Origin: CAXMMR01 sp965198995
Lineage (GTDB): Bacteria > Pseudomonadota > Alphaproteobacteria > Acetobacterales > Acetobacteraceae
NCBI GenBank assembly: GCA_965198995.1
Contig: CBDAQG010000001.1
Coordinates: forward strand, 310,001-374,000
Length of the DNA stretch: 64,000 nucleotides
Direction of reading: 5' to 3'
Part shown: piece after piece, positions 54,302 through 62,300 of the stretch
Position numbering within the stretch: the stretch's first letter is position 1
Layout: every line of letters begins with the position of its first letter
Program-made: the position numbers and the translations under genes
Notes under the pieces: generated by a model
The model's database searches: none
The model's input: only the letters and a program-made list of their open reading frames with translations
Told to the model about the DNA's origin: nothing

Positions 54302-54594
54302 GCAAGGAAGACCAGGGGCTTTGCCCCTGGACCCCATTAAAGGCGAAGCCTTTAAAATCCATTTAATTTTCATGATCTCACGGCGAGGTCAGTGCCGTTG
54401 GAGACAGATCCGACTGGCTTCGCCAAGCAAGGACGAACCCGGCTCGACTCCAAACGGATGCGGGTCTGGGGGCGCCGCCCCCGTCGTGCGCAGCACGCAC
54501 TCGCGTGACGGGTCCAGGGCGGAGTGAGCCAAAGGTTCCAACTGCGCAAAGCGCAGTTGGAAGGCTCACGGAGGGAGAGCCCTGGCCTTCCTAC
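54302..54594. repeat. Modular palindromic repeat, copy J (both inserts)
   Basis: Longest copy seen. Left hairpin CCAGGGGCTTTGCCCCTGG, TTAAAGGC-type hairpin, spacer (GGCTTCGCCAAGCAAGG), CTGGGGGCGCCGCCCCC, the inverted insert palindrome at 54483-54509, then GGTCCAGGGC holding the inverted nested palindrome (54521-54577, TTCCAACTGCG / CGCAGTTGGAA). It lies between genes of what is otherwise one efflux operon. Confidence 0.9.
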
Positions 54595-54608
54595 TGCGTA
54601 GATGGACT

Positions 54609-56171
54609 TCAAAACGCCACCCCCTGTTGCGTCAGCGGGTCCGGCGTCGGCTCCGGCCCGAGCCCCGGCGCGTTCGGCGTTCCGGTCGGCCTGGGCGAGC
54701 GGCTGGTCGCCAGCGTCAGCGGGTTGAACGGCAGCGTCTGGTCTTCGGTCGGCAGGTCGGGTGCGCTCCAGCCGCCGCCGAGTGCGGTGACCAGGCCGAC
54801 CGAGGCCTGCAGCCGCCGCGTCTCGATGCCGATCTGCACGATCAGCGCCGTCAGCGCCGTCACCTGCGCCACCACCGCGTTGAGGTAGTTGTCGAGCCCG
54901 CCGCGATACAGCGTCAGCGACTCGTTCTGCGCCTGCAGCGCCTGCTGCACCGCTTCCCGCCCCTGCTGCTCCTCCACCTGCAGCCGGCTGGTCAGCGCCA
55001 GCCCGTCCTCGACCTGCTGAAACGCCGCCAGCACGGTGGCGCGGTAGGCGTCGCGCGTCTCGGCGTATTGCGACCAGCTCTGCTGCAGCTCGGCCCGCCG
55101 CAGCCCGCCCTCGAACAGCGGCAGCATCGCGGTCGCGCCCACCGTCCACATCGAGTTGGCCAGGTCGCCCAGGTTGAACCCGGTGTCCTCGAAGCCGCCG
55201 ATCGCGCTCAGCGTCAGGCTTGGGTAGAACGCGGCCCTGGTCACGCCGATCTCGGCGTTGGCGGCGGCCATCTCACGCTCGGCGGCGGCGATGTCCGGCC
55301 GGCGCTGCAGTAGCTCGGAGGGCAGCCCGGCCGGCACCTCGGGCGTCACGATCCTCGGGTCCGGCTCGGCGGCGATCACAAAGCCGGTCGCCGGCACGCC
55401 GACCAGCACCGCGATCGCGTGCTGCAGCACCGCGCGGTTGGCGAGCACGTCGGTCTCCGTCGCCTCGGTCGAGGCGAGCTGGCTGCGCGCCCGCGCGACG
55501 TCGAGCCCGGAGGCGATCTTGGCCGCCTCGCGCATCGTCGTGATGCTCACCGCCTGAGCGTAGAAGGCGAGCGTCTGGCGCAACACCGCGTCCTCGGTAT
55601 CGAGCCCGCGCAGCGCCATGTAGTCGCTGGCAAGCTCCGCCTGCAGGCTGAGCCGCGCCGCGTCGAGGTCGGCCGAGCTCGCCTGGGCGAGCTGCTTCTG
55701 CGCCCGCGTGCGATTGCTGATGGCGCGCCAGAAATCCGGCACCCAGCTCGCCGAGGCGTCGATGGAGGTCGAGGCCTGCACGTTCTCGCCTCCGGTGCCG
55801 TTGCGGAACAGCCGGTGCTCGGACTGGCGGTTGTCGGTCAGCCCGCCGGCCAGGCTCGCGGTCGGGAACAGCCCCGCCCTGGCCTCGGCGGCAACGTCGC
55901 GCGCCTGGGTGTAGCGCTCGGCGGCGGCCTGCAGGGTCGGGTTGTCCGCCGAAGCCTGGCGCTCCAGCCGGTCCAGCGTCGGGTCGCCGAACACCTGCCA
56001 CCACGGCCCACGCGGCGCCAGGTCGGCGGGCGCGGCGACGCGGAACGGCCCCGAGCCCTGCCAGCTCGCCGGCAGCACGAAGCGCGGCGGCTGGTAGACC
56101 GGCGCCAGGTCGCAGCCGGCCAGCGCCGCCGCCATCACGATCGCCGTCGCTTTTGACAGCCGCCGCCTCAC
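54609..56171 (-). CDS. Outer-membrane efflux channel lipoprotein (NodT/OprM type)
   Basis: 520 residues from a GTG at 56171 that overlaps the stop of membrane-fusion protein 2 (GTGA). Signal peptide with lipobox ALAGC near residue 19. PPRFVLPASW, then the two TolC-like halves with NPTLQAAAERYTQARD and LLQRRPDIAAAEREMAAANAEIGVTRAAFYPSL. The family forms trimeric tunnels across the outer membrane. The C-terminus carries a Pro-rich tail of about 45 residues. Confidence 0.92.
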   Translation of the reverse strand: MRRRLSKATAIVMAAALAGCDLAPVYQPPRFVLPASWQGSGPFRVAAPADLAPRGPWWQVFGDPTLDRLERQASADNPTLQAAAERYTQARDVAAEARAGLFPTASLAGGLTDNRQSEHRLFRNGTGGENVQASTSIDASASWVPDFWRAISNRTRAQKQLAQASSADLDAARLSLQAELASDYMALRGLDTEDAVLRQTLAFYAQAVSITTMREAAKIASGLDVARARSQLASTEATETDVLANRAVLQHAIAVLVGVPATGFVIAAEPDPRIVTPEVPAGLPSELLQRRPDIAAAEREMAAANAEIGVTRAAFYPSLTLSAIGGFEDTGFNLGDLANSMWTVGATAMLPLFEGGLRRAELQQSWSQYAETRDAYRATVLAAFQQVEDGLALTSRLQVEEQQGREAVQQALQAQNESLTLYRGGLDNYLNAVVAQVTALTALIVQIGIETRRLQASVGLVTALGGGWSAPDLPTEDQTLPFNPLTLATSRSPRPTGTPNAPGLGPEPTPDPLTQQGVAF

Positions 56172-57406
56172 GGCCCCCCGCCCCCGGCCACCGCCCGCTT
56201 CGCGTCCGCGGTCGGCGACGGCGGGGCATCGGGCACCGGCCCGGGTGCCGAAGAAGCGATGCGCTTCGCCGCCGCCACCACCCGCACCGCCTCGCCCTCG
56301 AGCAGCCCGGCCGACGGGTCGTTGATCACCCGGTCGGTGGGCGCGAGCCCGGCCACCACCTGCGCCGTCTGCCCCAGCTCGAGCCCGAGCGTGACCACCT
56401 GCAGGTGCACCCGCCCGTCCGGCCGCACCACCGCCAGCTCCACCCCGTCCGCCCGCATCAGCAGCGCCTGGTCCGGCACGAGCAGCACGTGCGGGTCGGA
56501 CGGCACGACGACGTGCACCTCGGCGAACGTCCCCGGCCAGATCGCATGGTCCGCATTGTCGAGGGTGAACTCGGCGACGACGCTGCGCGACTGCTCGTCG
56601 AACGACAGGGCGCTGGTGCGGAAATTCGCCTCGACCATCCGGCCCGGCAGCTGCGAGAGCGACATCCGCACCGTCAGCCCCGGCTTCAGCGCCCCGGCAT
56701 AGGGCTCGGGCACCGAGACGAACACCCGCAGCCGGCTGATGTCGGCCACCGTGAACAGCTCGGCGGCGCCGGTGCGCGCCCCGGCATCGCCGCCGGCGGG
56801 GCTGACGAAGTTGCCGACGTCGGTGCGCCGCGCGGTGACCACGCCGTCGAACGGCGCGACGATGCGCTTGAACTGCTCCAGCGCCCGGTAGCGCTCGACC
56901 TGGTATTTCGCCGCCTGAACCTCGGCCGCCTGGGCTGCCGCATCGGCGACCTGCACGTCGACCTCCTGCTGCGCCACCGCCTGGGTGCCGGACAGGCTCT
57001 GCCAGCGCCTCGCCGTCACCGAGGCGAGCTGCAGCCGCGTCTGCGCCTCGCTCAGCCTGGCCTCGGCGGTCGCGTATTGCTGGTCCAGCACCGGCGTCGT
57101 GATGGTCGCCAGCACCGCCCCCTGCTTGACCTTGGCGCCGTAATCGAACGTCCAGTTGGCGACGTAGCCGGCCACCTGGGCGTAGATCGGCGCCTCATAC
57201 CAGGCATTGATGTTGCCCGGCAGCTCGACATCCTCGCTCGCCGGCCCGCGCTGCGGCGCCACCACGCTGACCTCCGGCCTGTCGTCCGCGCCGGCATCGG
57301 CCGTCACCGGCGCCGGCCCGAACACATCGAGCCGCGCCGCCGCGACCCCAAGCCCGGCCAGTCCGGCAAGCACGAGCAGCGCAATCAGCAGCCGGCGCGA
57401 CCTCAT
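56168..57406 (-). CDS. RND efflux membrane-fusion protein 2
   Basis: 412 residues from ATG 57406; a GTG at 57418 is possible. N-terminal TM or signal anchor (LLIALLVLAGLAGLGVAAA). Lipoyl halves GYVANWTFDYGAKVKQGAVLATI and IVAPFDGVVTARRTDVGNFVSP flank a helical hairpin, then the barrel and the end domain LELGQTAQVVAGLAPTDRVI. It is a clear paralogue of membrane-fusion protein 1 and is the first gene of the minus-strand efflux run. Confidence 0.9.
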   Translation of the reverse strand: MRSRRLLIALLVLAGLAGLGVAAARLDVFGPAPVTADAGADDRPEVSVVAPQRGPASEDVELPGNINAWYEAPIYAQVAGYVANWTFDYGAKVKQGAVLATITTPVLDQQYATAEARLSEAQTRLQLASVTARRWQSLSGTQAVAQQEVDVQVADAAAQAAEVQAAKYQVERYRALEQFKRIVAPFDGVVTARRTDVGNFVSPAGGDAGARTGAAELFTVADISRLRVFVSVPEPYAGALKPGLTVRMSLSQLPGRMVEANFRTSALSFDEQSRSVVAEFTLDNADHAIWPGTFAEVHVVVPSDPHVLLVPDQALLMRADGVELAVVRPDGRVHLQVVTLGLELGQTAQVVAGLAPTDRVINDPSAGLLEGEAVRVVAAAKRIASSAPGPVPDAPPSPTADAKRAVAGGGGP

Positions 57407-57679
57407 CGGCCGGCCCACGCCGACGCGGCATCGGCACCAGGGTTTGGATCGTCACGGCGTCGCATGGCCGCGTTATGTGCACCGCGGCGCAACGCGTCCA
57501 ATGAATTGGCCTCCATATCGGTGGCGGGCAGGGTTGCGGGCGGGCAGCAAGGCCACGGAGGTTGCGCCTGAACCCACCCGCAGCGTTTGGCAACGCGGCA
57601 TCGAGCGCATCATCATCTGGGCCGAAGACGCCACCCGGCGGATGACCGCCTGCCAGAGCGTCGCCATTTTCGCCTGGTC

Positions 57680-57735
57680 AGGAAGGCCAGGGCTCTGCCC
57701 TGGACCCGCTGGGGCCGGAAGGCCCCAGACCCCAG
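57680..57735. repeat. Modular palindromic repeat, partial copy K (one end only)
   Basis: GGAAGGCCAGGGCTCTGCCC and its pair, then CTGGGGCCGGAAGGCCCCAG. It stops after the second hairpin. Confidence 0.85.
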
Positions 57736-57857
57736 ATTCGCGAGCCGACGCGCTCGCTGGTCCAGCCGCTCTCCCGGAGCCCTGCAGCGAGGGTGCTGCG
57801 ACGTTGCACGATGCTGGTTTGCCGCCAGACACTCATGACAAGCTGATACGTCAAACA

Positions 57858-58140
57858 ACCTCGCCGGCACCCTCAAGGGCGCGGTGAAGGACACCTTTTC
57901 CGGCATCTACCAGACGCCGACGAGGACACCGCCTGGCTGTCCACCGCGGCCTACGCCGGCCTGGTGTCCGGCAACTCGGTCAAGACGGGCGACCTCACCC
58001 GTGGCACGCTGACGGTGTTTGTGCAGATCCGCTGCAAATATTGCAGACCACCCCGGCTTTGGGCCGGGTGGCAATCGGCGCCTTGCTCAACGCGGTGTAT
58101 GACGCCGACGGCGCGCTGGAGGGCCGGCGACCTGCATAAC
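57858..58140 (+). pseudogene. Frameshifted remnant of an unrecognised gene
   Basis: Three pieces in different frames can be joined: AGTLKGAVKDTFSGIYQT, DTAWLSTAAYAGLVSGNSVK followed by TGDLTRGTLTVF, and ALGRVAIGALLNAVYDADGA. The composition is unlike the local antisense noise. I cannot name the family. Confidence 0.4.
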
Positions 58141-58501
58141 GGCCAAATAAGCCGCACCCCGCTCTCAGGCGCAGCCCGCGGAGCGTGATTTCGGCGCGCT
58201 CCATCAATCGCACCCCACCGCCAGATGCCAGGTGTCCAAGAGGCACCGCAAACCCCGACGTGCCTCCAGGCCCAAGATCCGCACCCAGGACCACCGCTTC
58301 CTGATGCGCGCGCAACCGGCTGGCCAATCCGCTGCGACCCGATCACCGACCCAGGGCACCGCCGCTTATGCGAGTCAGCGCCTGACAAGGTCGCGTTCGT
58401 CGCGGCCATACTGACGGTCGACGCGCCAAACGACCCCGATCACGGTCAACATCAACGGTACCGTGCCGACCAACCACGGCGCAAACGTCACAAATCGACC
58501 T

Positions 58502-58551
58502 GCCAAGGGCCGCCGGCCCTTGGCAGGTCGAGGACAGCGTCCTCGCCTTCC
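58502..58551. repeat. Modular palindromic repeat, partial copy L
   Basis: CCAAGGGCCGCCGGCCCTTGG, then GGTCGAGGACAGCGTCCTCG and CCTTCC, touching the stop codon of the convergent-side lipoprotein gene at 58552. The second stem has changed on both arms (GAGGAC/GTCCTC). Confidence 0.85.
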
Positions 58552-58854
58552 TCAGTAGGCGTAGCCAGGCGGCGGCGGTGGCGGCGGCGGCGGATAGTAC
58601 GGCCGCGGCGGCGGCGCCGGAGTCGTCGCGGCGCCACCGGCAGCGCCGAGCGCGCCGCCGGCAAGAGCGCCGATCGCCGCCCCGCGCCCGCCACCGGCAA
58701 TCGCCCCGAGCGCCGCGCCGGCGCCTGCGCCCAGCAGGCCGCCGCCGACCGCCCGCTGGCCCGGGTCATAGGGGTTGGAGCAGGCGCCTAGCCCCATCAG
58801 CGCAACCAGCGCCAGCGGCAATCCCGTCCTGCGTGTCGCAGCCTTCGAAATCAT
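58552..58854 (-). CDS. Glycine-zipper lipoprotein with a polyproline tail
   Basis: 100 residues from ATG 58854. Signal peptide with lipobox MGLGAC, then the glycine-zipper core (GGGLLGAGAGAALGAIAGGG, AAIGALAGGALGAAGG) as in 17-kDa surface antigen-like proteins, then a Pro/Tyr tail (PPPRPYYPPPPPP). Probably in the outer membrane or periplasm. It is a paralogue of the next gene upstream. Confidence 0.8.
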   Translation of the reverse strand: MISKAATRRTGLPLALVALMGLGACSNPYDPGQRAVGGGLLGAGAGAALGAIAGGGRGAAIGALAGGALGAAGGAATTPAPPPRPYYPPPPPPPPPGYAY

Positions 58855-58890
58855 CGTCCTACACTCTCCGTCTGGGCGGTTCGCCAATGC

Positions 58891-59103
58891 TCAATGCGCC
58901 GTTGCCGCGCCGCCGACAGCGCCCGCCGCGCCGCCGATCAGGGCGCCGGTGCCAGGACTGCCCGCCGCGCCACCGATGATCGCGCCGCCTCCGGCTCCCA
59001 GCAATCCGCCGGTCACCGCCCGCGTCCCCGGATCGCGGCCGCACGCCGCCAGCGCCAGGCATAATGTCGTCGCAATCAGCCCGACGCTCAAGACTCTACG
59101 CAT
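58891..59103 (-). CDS. Small glycine-zipper lipoprotein
   Basis: 70 residues from ATG 59103 with GGAGA upstream. Lipobox CLALAAC, then DPGTRAVTGGLLGAGGGAIIGG and GALIGGAAGAVGG. The stretch after the lipobox (P..PG.RAV.GGLLGAG) is shared with the gene at 58552, so they arose by tandem duplication. Confidence 0.8.
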   Translation of the reverse strand: MRRVLSVGLIATTLCLALAACGRDPGTRAVTGGLLGAGGGAIIGGAAGSPGTGALIGGAAGAVGGAATAH

Positions 59104-59527
59104 GTCAACATCTCCATGTCCTGTGATCCTGTGACGCCTCAATCAGCAAAGACCGCGCGGCACGAACGCGGCTGTCACGATGCGGATGCCGCCATCCGCC
59201 AGGCCGCGCGCCGGGCCCTCGACCAGGCCATCCCGCCCGCGCGCCCACCCACGCGCCCGCCGCACCGCCATCCAGCATCGAGCTGATGGCGACAGCCCGG
59301 CAGGATTGCGGCACGAACAAGGGGATCCCCCGCGTCGGAGGGCGCCGTGCGGCCCTCTTGCCCCACCCCGGCGCGACAGCTACTCCCCGCCTCGTCGGCG
59401 CTGTGCCGGACGCTCGATCGACCTTGCCGCCGCCGGAACCGTGCGCCTCCCCTGGCCCGCTCGATCCCTCGGTTCCCGGCGGGCCGCACCTGCCGATCCA
59501 GCGCCGGCGCGATGAAAGGTCCTGCCC
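59104..59527. other. 424-bp divergent intergenic region before mreB
   Basis: Between the small lipoprotein start (minus) and the mreB start (plus). The open frames here are Arg/Pro-rich and have no recognisable domain. It presumably carries promoters for both directions, but I cannot place a convincing box. Confidence 0.5.
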
Positions 59528-60571
59528 ATGTTCTCTCGCCTCCTCGGCGTCATGTCGGCCGACATGGCGATCGACCTCGGGACCGCAAACACCCTGGTCT
59601 ACGTCAAGGGCCGCGGCGTCGTCCTCGACGAGCCCTCCGTCGTCGCCATCGCCGACGTGCGCGGCAAGAAGATGGTGCTGGCCGTCGGCGAGGAGGCCAA
59701 GCTCATGCTCGGCCGCACCCCGGGCAACATCCAGGCGATCCGGCCGATGCGCGACGGCGTCATCGCCGATTTCGAGGTCGCCGAGGAGATGATCAAGCAC
59801 TTCATCCGCAAGGTGCATAACCGCCGCGGGTTCGCGAGCCCAATGATCATCGTCTGCGTGCCCTCGGGCTCGACCGCCGTCGAGCGGCGCGCGATCCAGG
59901 AGAGTGCCGAGAGCGCCGGCGCCCGCAAGGTGCTGCTGATCGAGGAGCCGATGGCCGCCGCGATCGGCGCCGGCCTGCCGGTCACCGAGCCCTCCGGCAG
60001 CATGATCGTCGACATCGGCGGCGGCACCACCGAGGTCGCCGTGATCTCGCTCGGCGGCATCGTCTACGCCCGCTCGGTGCGCACCGGCGGCGACAAGATG
60101 GACGAGGCGATCATCAGCTACATCCGCCGCCATCATAACCTGCTGATCGGCGAGAGCTCGGCCGAGCGGCTGAAGATGGACATCGGCGCCGCCCGCCCGC
60201 CCGAGGACGACGGCGAGGGCCCCTGGAAGGAGGTCCGCGGCCGCGACCTGATGAACGGCGTGCCGCGCGAGGTCGTGGTCAGCCAGCGCCAGGTCTCCGA
60301 AAGCCTGTTCGAGCCGGTCAGCGCCATCGTCGAGGCGGTCAAGGTCGCGCTCGAGAACACCCCGCCGGAGCTCGCCGCCGACATCGTCGACAAGGGCATC
60401 GTGCTGACCGGCGGCGGCGCGCTGCTCGGCCGGCTGGACCAGGTGCTGCGCGATGCCACCGGCCTGCCGGTCGTCGTCGCCGAGGAGCCGCTGAGCTGCG
60501 TCGCACTCGGCACCGGCCGGGCGTTGGAGGAGATGAAGCGCCTGCGCAACGTGCTCACCACCATGTACTAG
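59528..60571 (+). CDS. mreB: Rod-shape determining protein MreB
   Basis: 347 residues, standard length. Actin-fold motifs: phosphate 1 AIDLGTANTLVY, connect 1, phosphate 2 MIVDIGGGTTEVAVI, and adenosine GIVLTGGGALLG. MreB filaments under the inner membrane guide lateral wall synthesis. The ATG is preceded by AAAGG. It leads the mreB-mreC-mreD-mrdA cluster, with a 180-bp gap before mreC. Confidence 0.97.
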   Translation: MFSRLLGVMSADMAIDLGTANTLVYVKGRGVVLDEPSVVAIADVRGKKMVLAVGEEAKLMLGRTPGNIQAIRPMRDGVIADFEVAEEMIKHFIRKVHNRRGFASPMIIVCVPSGSTAVERRAIQESAESAGARKVLLIEEPMAAAIGAGLPVTEPSGSMIVDIGGGTTEVAVISLGGIVYARSVRTGGDKMDEAIISYIRRHHNLLIGESSAERLKMDIGAARPPEDDGEGPWKEVRGRDLMNGVPREVVVSQRQVSESLFEPVSAIVEAVKVALENTPPELAADIVDKGIVLTGGGALLGRLDQVLRDATGLPVVVAEEPLSCVALGTGRALEEMKRLRNVLTTMY

Positions 60572-60751
60572 GCGCGCCCCCCTTCGAGCCGATCGGCAAC
60601 GCGCTGGCGATCGAGCATCGTGCATGCCGCCAGTCTGCGCCCGCCGCGGTTAACCCACGGTAAACGCGCGCCCGAAACCGCGTGATTTCCGCCCCGTGAT
60701 CGGCTAGAGCCTGCTGATCTTCCTGTTGCATCGTATCGGCGGCAACGCTCC

Positions 60752-61687
60752 GTGATCAGGCTCTCCATCCAGGCCCGCCAGGCACTGGCGCGGCTCACCC
60801 TGCCGTTGCTGATCGCCGCCTCCTTTGGCCTCATGCTGCTCGGCCGCGCCGATGTCGGGCTGATCGAGCGCGGCCGCATCGCCACGTCCGACGCGCTGGC
60901 GCCGCTGTTCAGCCTGCTGAGCGCGCCGCTCGACAGCCTCCGCACCCTGTCCTCCGACCTGCACGACGTCGTCGCCCTGCGCGCCGAGGCCGAGGCGCTG
61001 CGCGCGGAGAACCTCCGCCTGCGCCACTGGTACGCCGTCGCCCTGGCGCTCGACGCCGAGAACGGCGAGCTCAAGGCCGACCTGCACTGGATCCCCGACC
61101 CGGCCGCCTCCTACGTCACCGCCCGCGTGGTCGCCGACACCGGCGGCGTCTACGCCCGCTCGGTGCTGCTCTCCGTCGGCCCCAACCACGCCATCCGCCG
61201 CGGCGAGATCGCGCTCGACGCCGCCGGCCTGGTCGGCCGCGTCACCGAGATCGGCCGCCGCTCCGCCCGCGTGCTGCTGATCACCGACATGAACAGCCGC
61301 ATCCCGGTCACCCTGCAGACCAGCCGCGCCCGCGCCCTGCTGGTCGGCGACAACTCCGCCGAGCCGCGCCTCGACTACCTGCCCGACGGCGTCCGCCCCG
61401 CCGAGGGCGAGCGCGTGGTGACCTCGGCCGAGGCCAACGCCTTCCCCGCCGGGCTGCCGGTCGGCGAGGTGCACTACGTCGCCAGCTCGCCGGTCCCCGA
61501 GGTCGAGCCGTTCGCCAACCTCGAGCGCCTGGAGCTGGTGCGCATCTTCGACTACGGCCTGAACGGCATCGAGCCGCCCGAGGCGCCCGGCCGCAGCGCC
61601 GCCACGCTGCAGCAGAGCGGCACCCCGCAGCCGCTCGGCAGCCCCACCGGGCCTGAGCCTGCGTCGCCGGCCGCCGCCCTGCGTTGA
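60752..61687 (+). CDS. mreC: Rod-shape determining protein MreC
   Basis: 311 residues from GTG 60752. N-terminal TM helix (LPLLIAASFGLMLLG), a coiled coil (LRAEAEALRAENLRLRHW) and two beta domains (VSVGPNHAIRRGEIALDAAGLVGRV as LLSVGP...; DYLPDGVRPAEGERVVTSA). It ends in a Pro/Ala-rich tail of about 35 residues. It is a periplasmic scaffold that binds PBP2 and MreD. mreD starts six bases after its stop. Confidence 0.93.
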   Translation: MIRLSIQARQALARLTLPLLIAASFGLMLLGRADVGLIERGRIATSDALAPLFSLLSAPLDSLRTLSSDLHDVVALRAEAEALRAENLRLRHWYAVALALDAENGELKADLHWIPDPAASYVTARVVADTGGVYARSVLLSVGPNHAIRRGEIALDAAGLVGRVTEIGRRSARVLLITDMNSRIPVTLQTSRARALLVGDNSAEPRLDYLPDGVRPAEGERVVTSAEANAFPAGLPVGEVHYVASSPVPEVEPFANLERLELVRIFDYGLNGIEPPEAPGRSAATLQQSGTPQPLGSPTGPEPASPAAALR

Positions 61688-61693
61688 GACGGC

Positions 61694-62239
61694 ATGGACC
61701 GCACCCCCGGGATCAGACCACGCCCCGGCCTGTGGCGACGCCTGGACGCCGCCTCGCGCCTCGGCTTCCCCGCCGTGCTCGCCGCCCTCGGGCTGCTCAC
61801 CCTCTCGGCGCCGTTCGGCCTGCCCGGCCAGGCCGAGCTGCAGCCGACCTGGGTGCTGGCCTGCGTCTTCTTCTGGTCGCTGTTCCGGCCGAACTCGATG
61901 CCGCCGCTCGTCGTCTTTCTGCTCGGCCTGCTCGCCAACCTGCTCGGCCTCGCCCCACCCGGCGTGCCGATCGTCATCCTGCTGGCAACCCAGGGCCTCG
62001 CGCTGCGCTGGCGCCGCACGCTGACCCGGCAGAGCTTCGCCCGCGTCTGGCTGGTCTTCATCCTGGTCGCCGCCGGCGCCGCCCTGCTCGAATGGGCGCT
62101 GACCTGCCTGCTGTCCTGGCGCCTCTATCCAGCCTGGCCCGGCCTGTTCGAGTTCCTGCTCGCCACCGGCATCTACCCGGCATTGTCGATGCTGCTGATC
62201 CGCGCCCATCGCGGCCTCGCCGCACCCGAGCAGGCCTAG
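61694..62239 (+). CDS. mreD: Rod-shape determining protein MreD
   Basis: 181 residues, about five TM helices (VLACVFFWSLFRPNSMPPLVVFLLGLLAN fits MreD's central region, split over two helices). Position between mreC and mrdA is decisive, as MreD is poorly conserved in sequence. Confidence 0.88.
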   Translation: MDRTPGIRPRPGLWRRLDAASRLGFPAVLAALGLLTLSAPFGLPGQAELQPTWVLACVFFWSLFRPNSMPPLVVFLLGLLANLLGLAPPGVPIVILLATQGLALRWRRTLTRQSFARVWLVFILVAAGAALLEWALTCLLSWRLYPAWPGLFEFLLATGIYPALSMLLIRAHRGLAAPEQA

Positions 62240-62300
62240 CCATCCCACCCGCCCCGCCGCACACGCGCATCCTGGCCCGCACCCGCACCAGGCGCCCGCC

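Larger units (their letters stand above)
57407..58551. other. About 1.1 kb of decayed sequence with two repeat ends
   Basis: No intact gene. Short runs of plausible coding sequence appear in shifting frames: ERIIIWAEDATRRMTACQSV (57597-57656, plus), NLAGTLKGAVKDTFSGIYQT (57858-57918) and then DTAWLSTAAYAGLVSGNSVK in another frame. Right-end type copies of the modular repeat lie at 57680-57735 (inverted) and 58502-58551 (direct). This looks like a deletion and insertion scar. Confidence 0.6.

Noticed and set aside
51066..54527. A 1153-codon open frame on the plus strand opposite the RND pump gene
   Set aside because: It is the GC-rich shadow of a fully conserved RND permease: Arg/His/Asp/Gln-rich, no domain motif. 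Similar long antisense frames at 1561-3810 (plus), 5861-8389 (minus), 16727-19138 (minus), 28692-31019 (minus) and 62058-63983 (minus) were rejected for the same reason.
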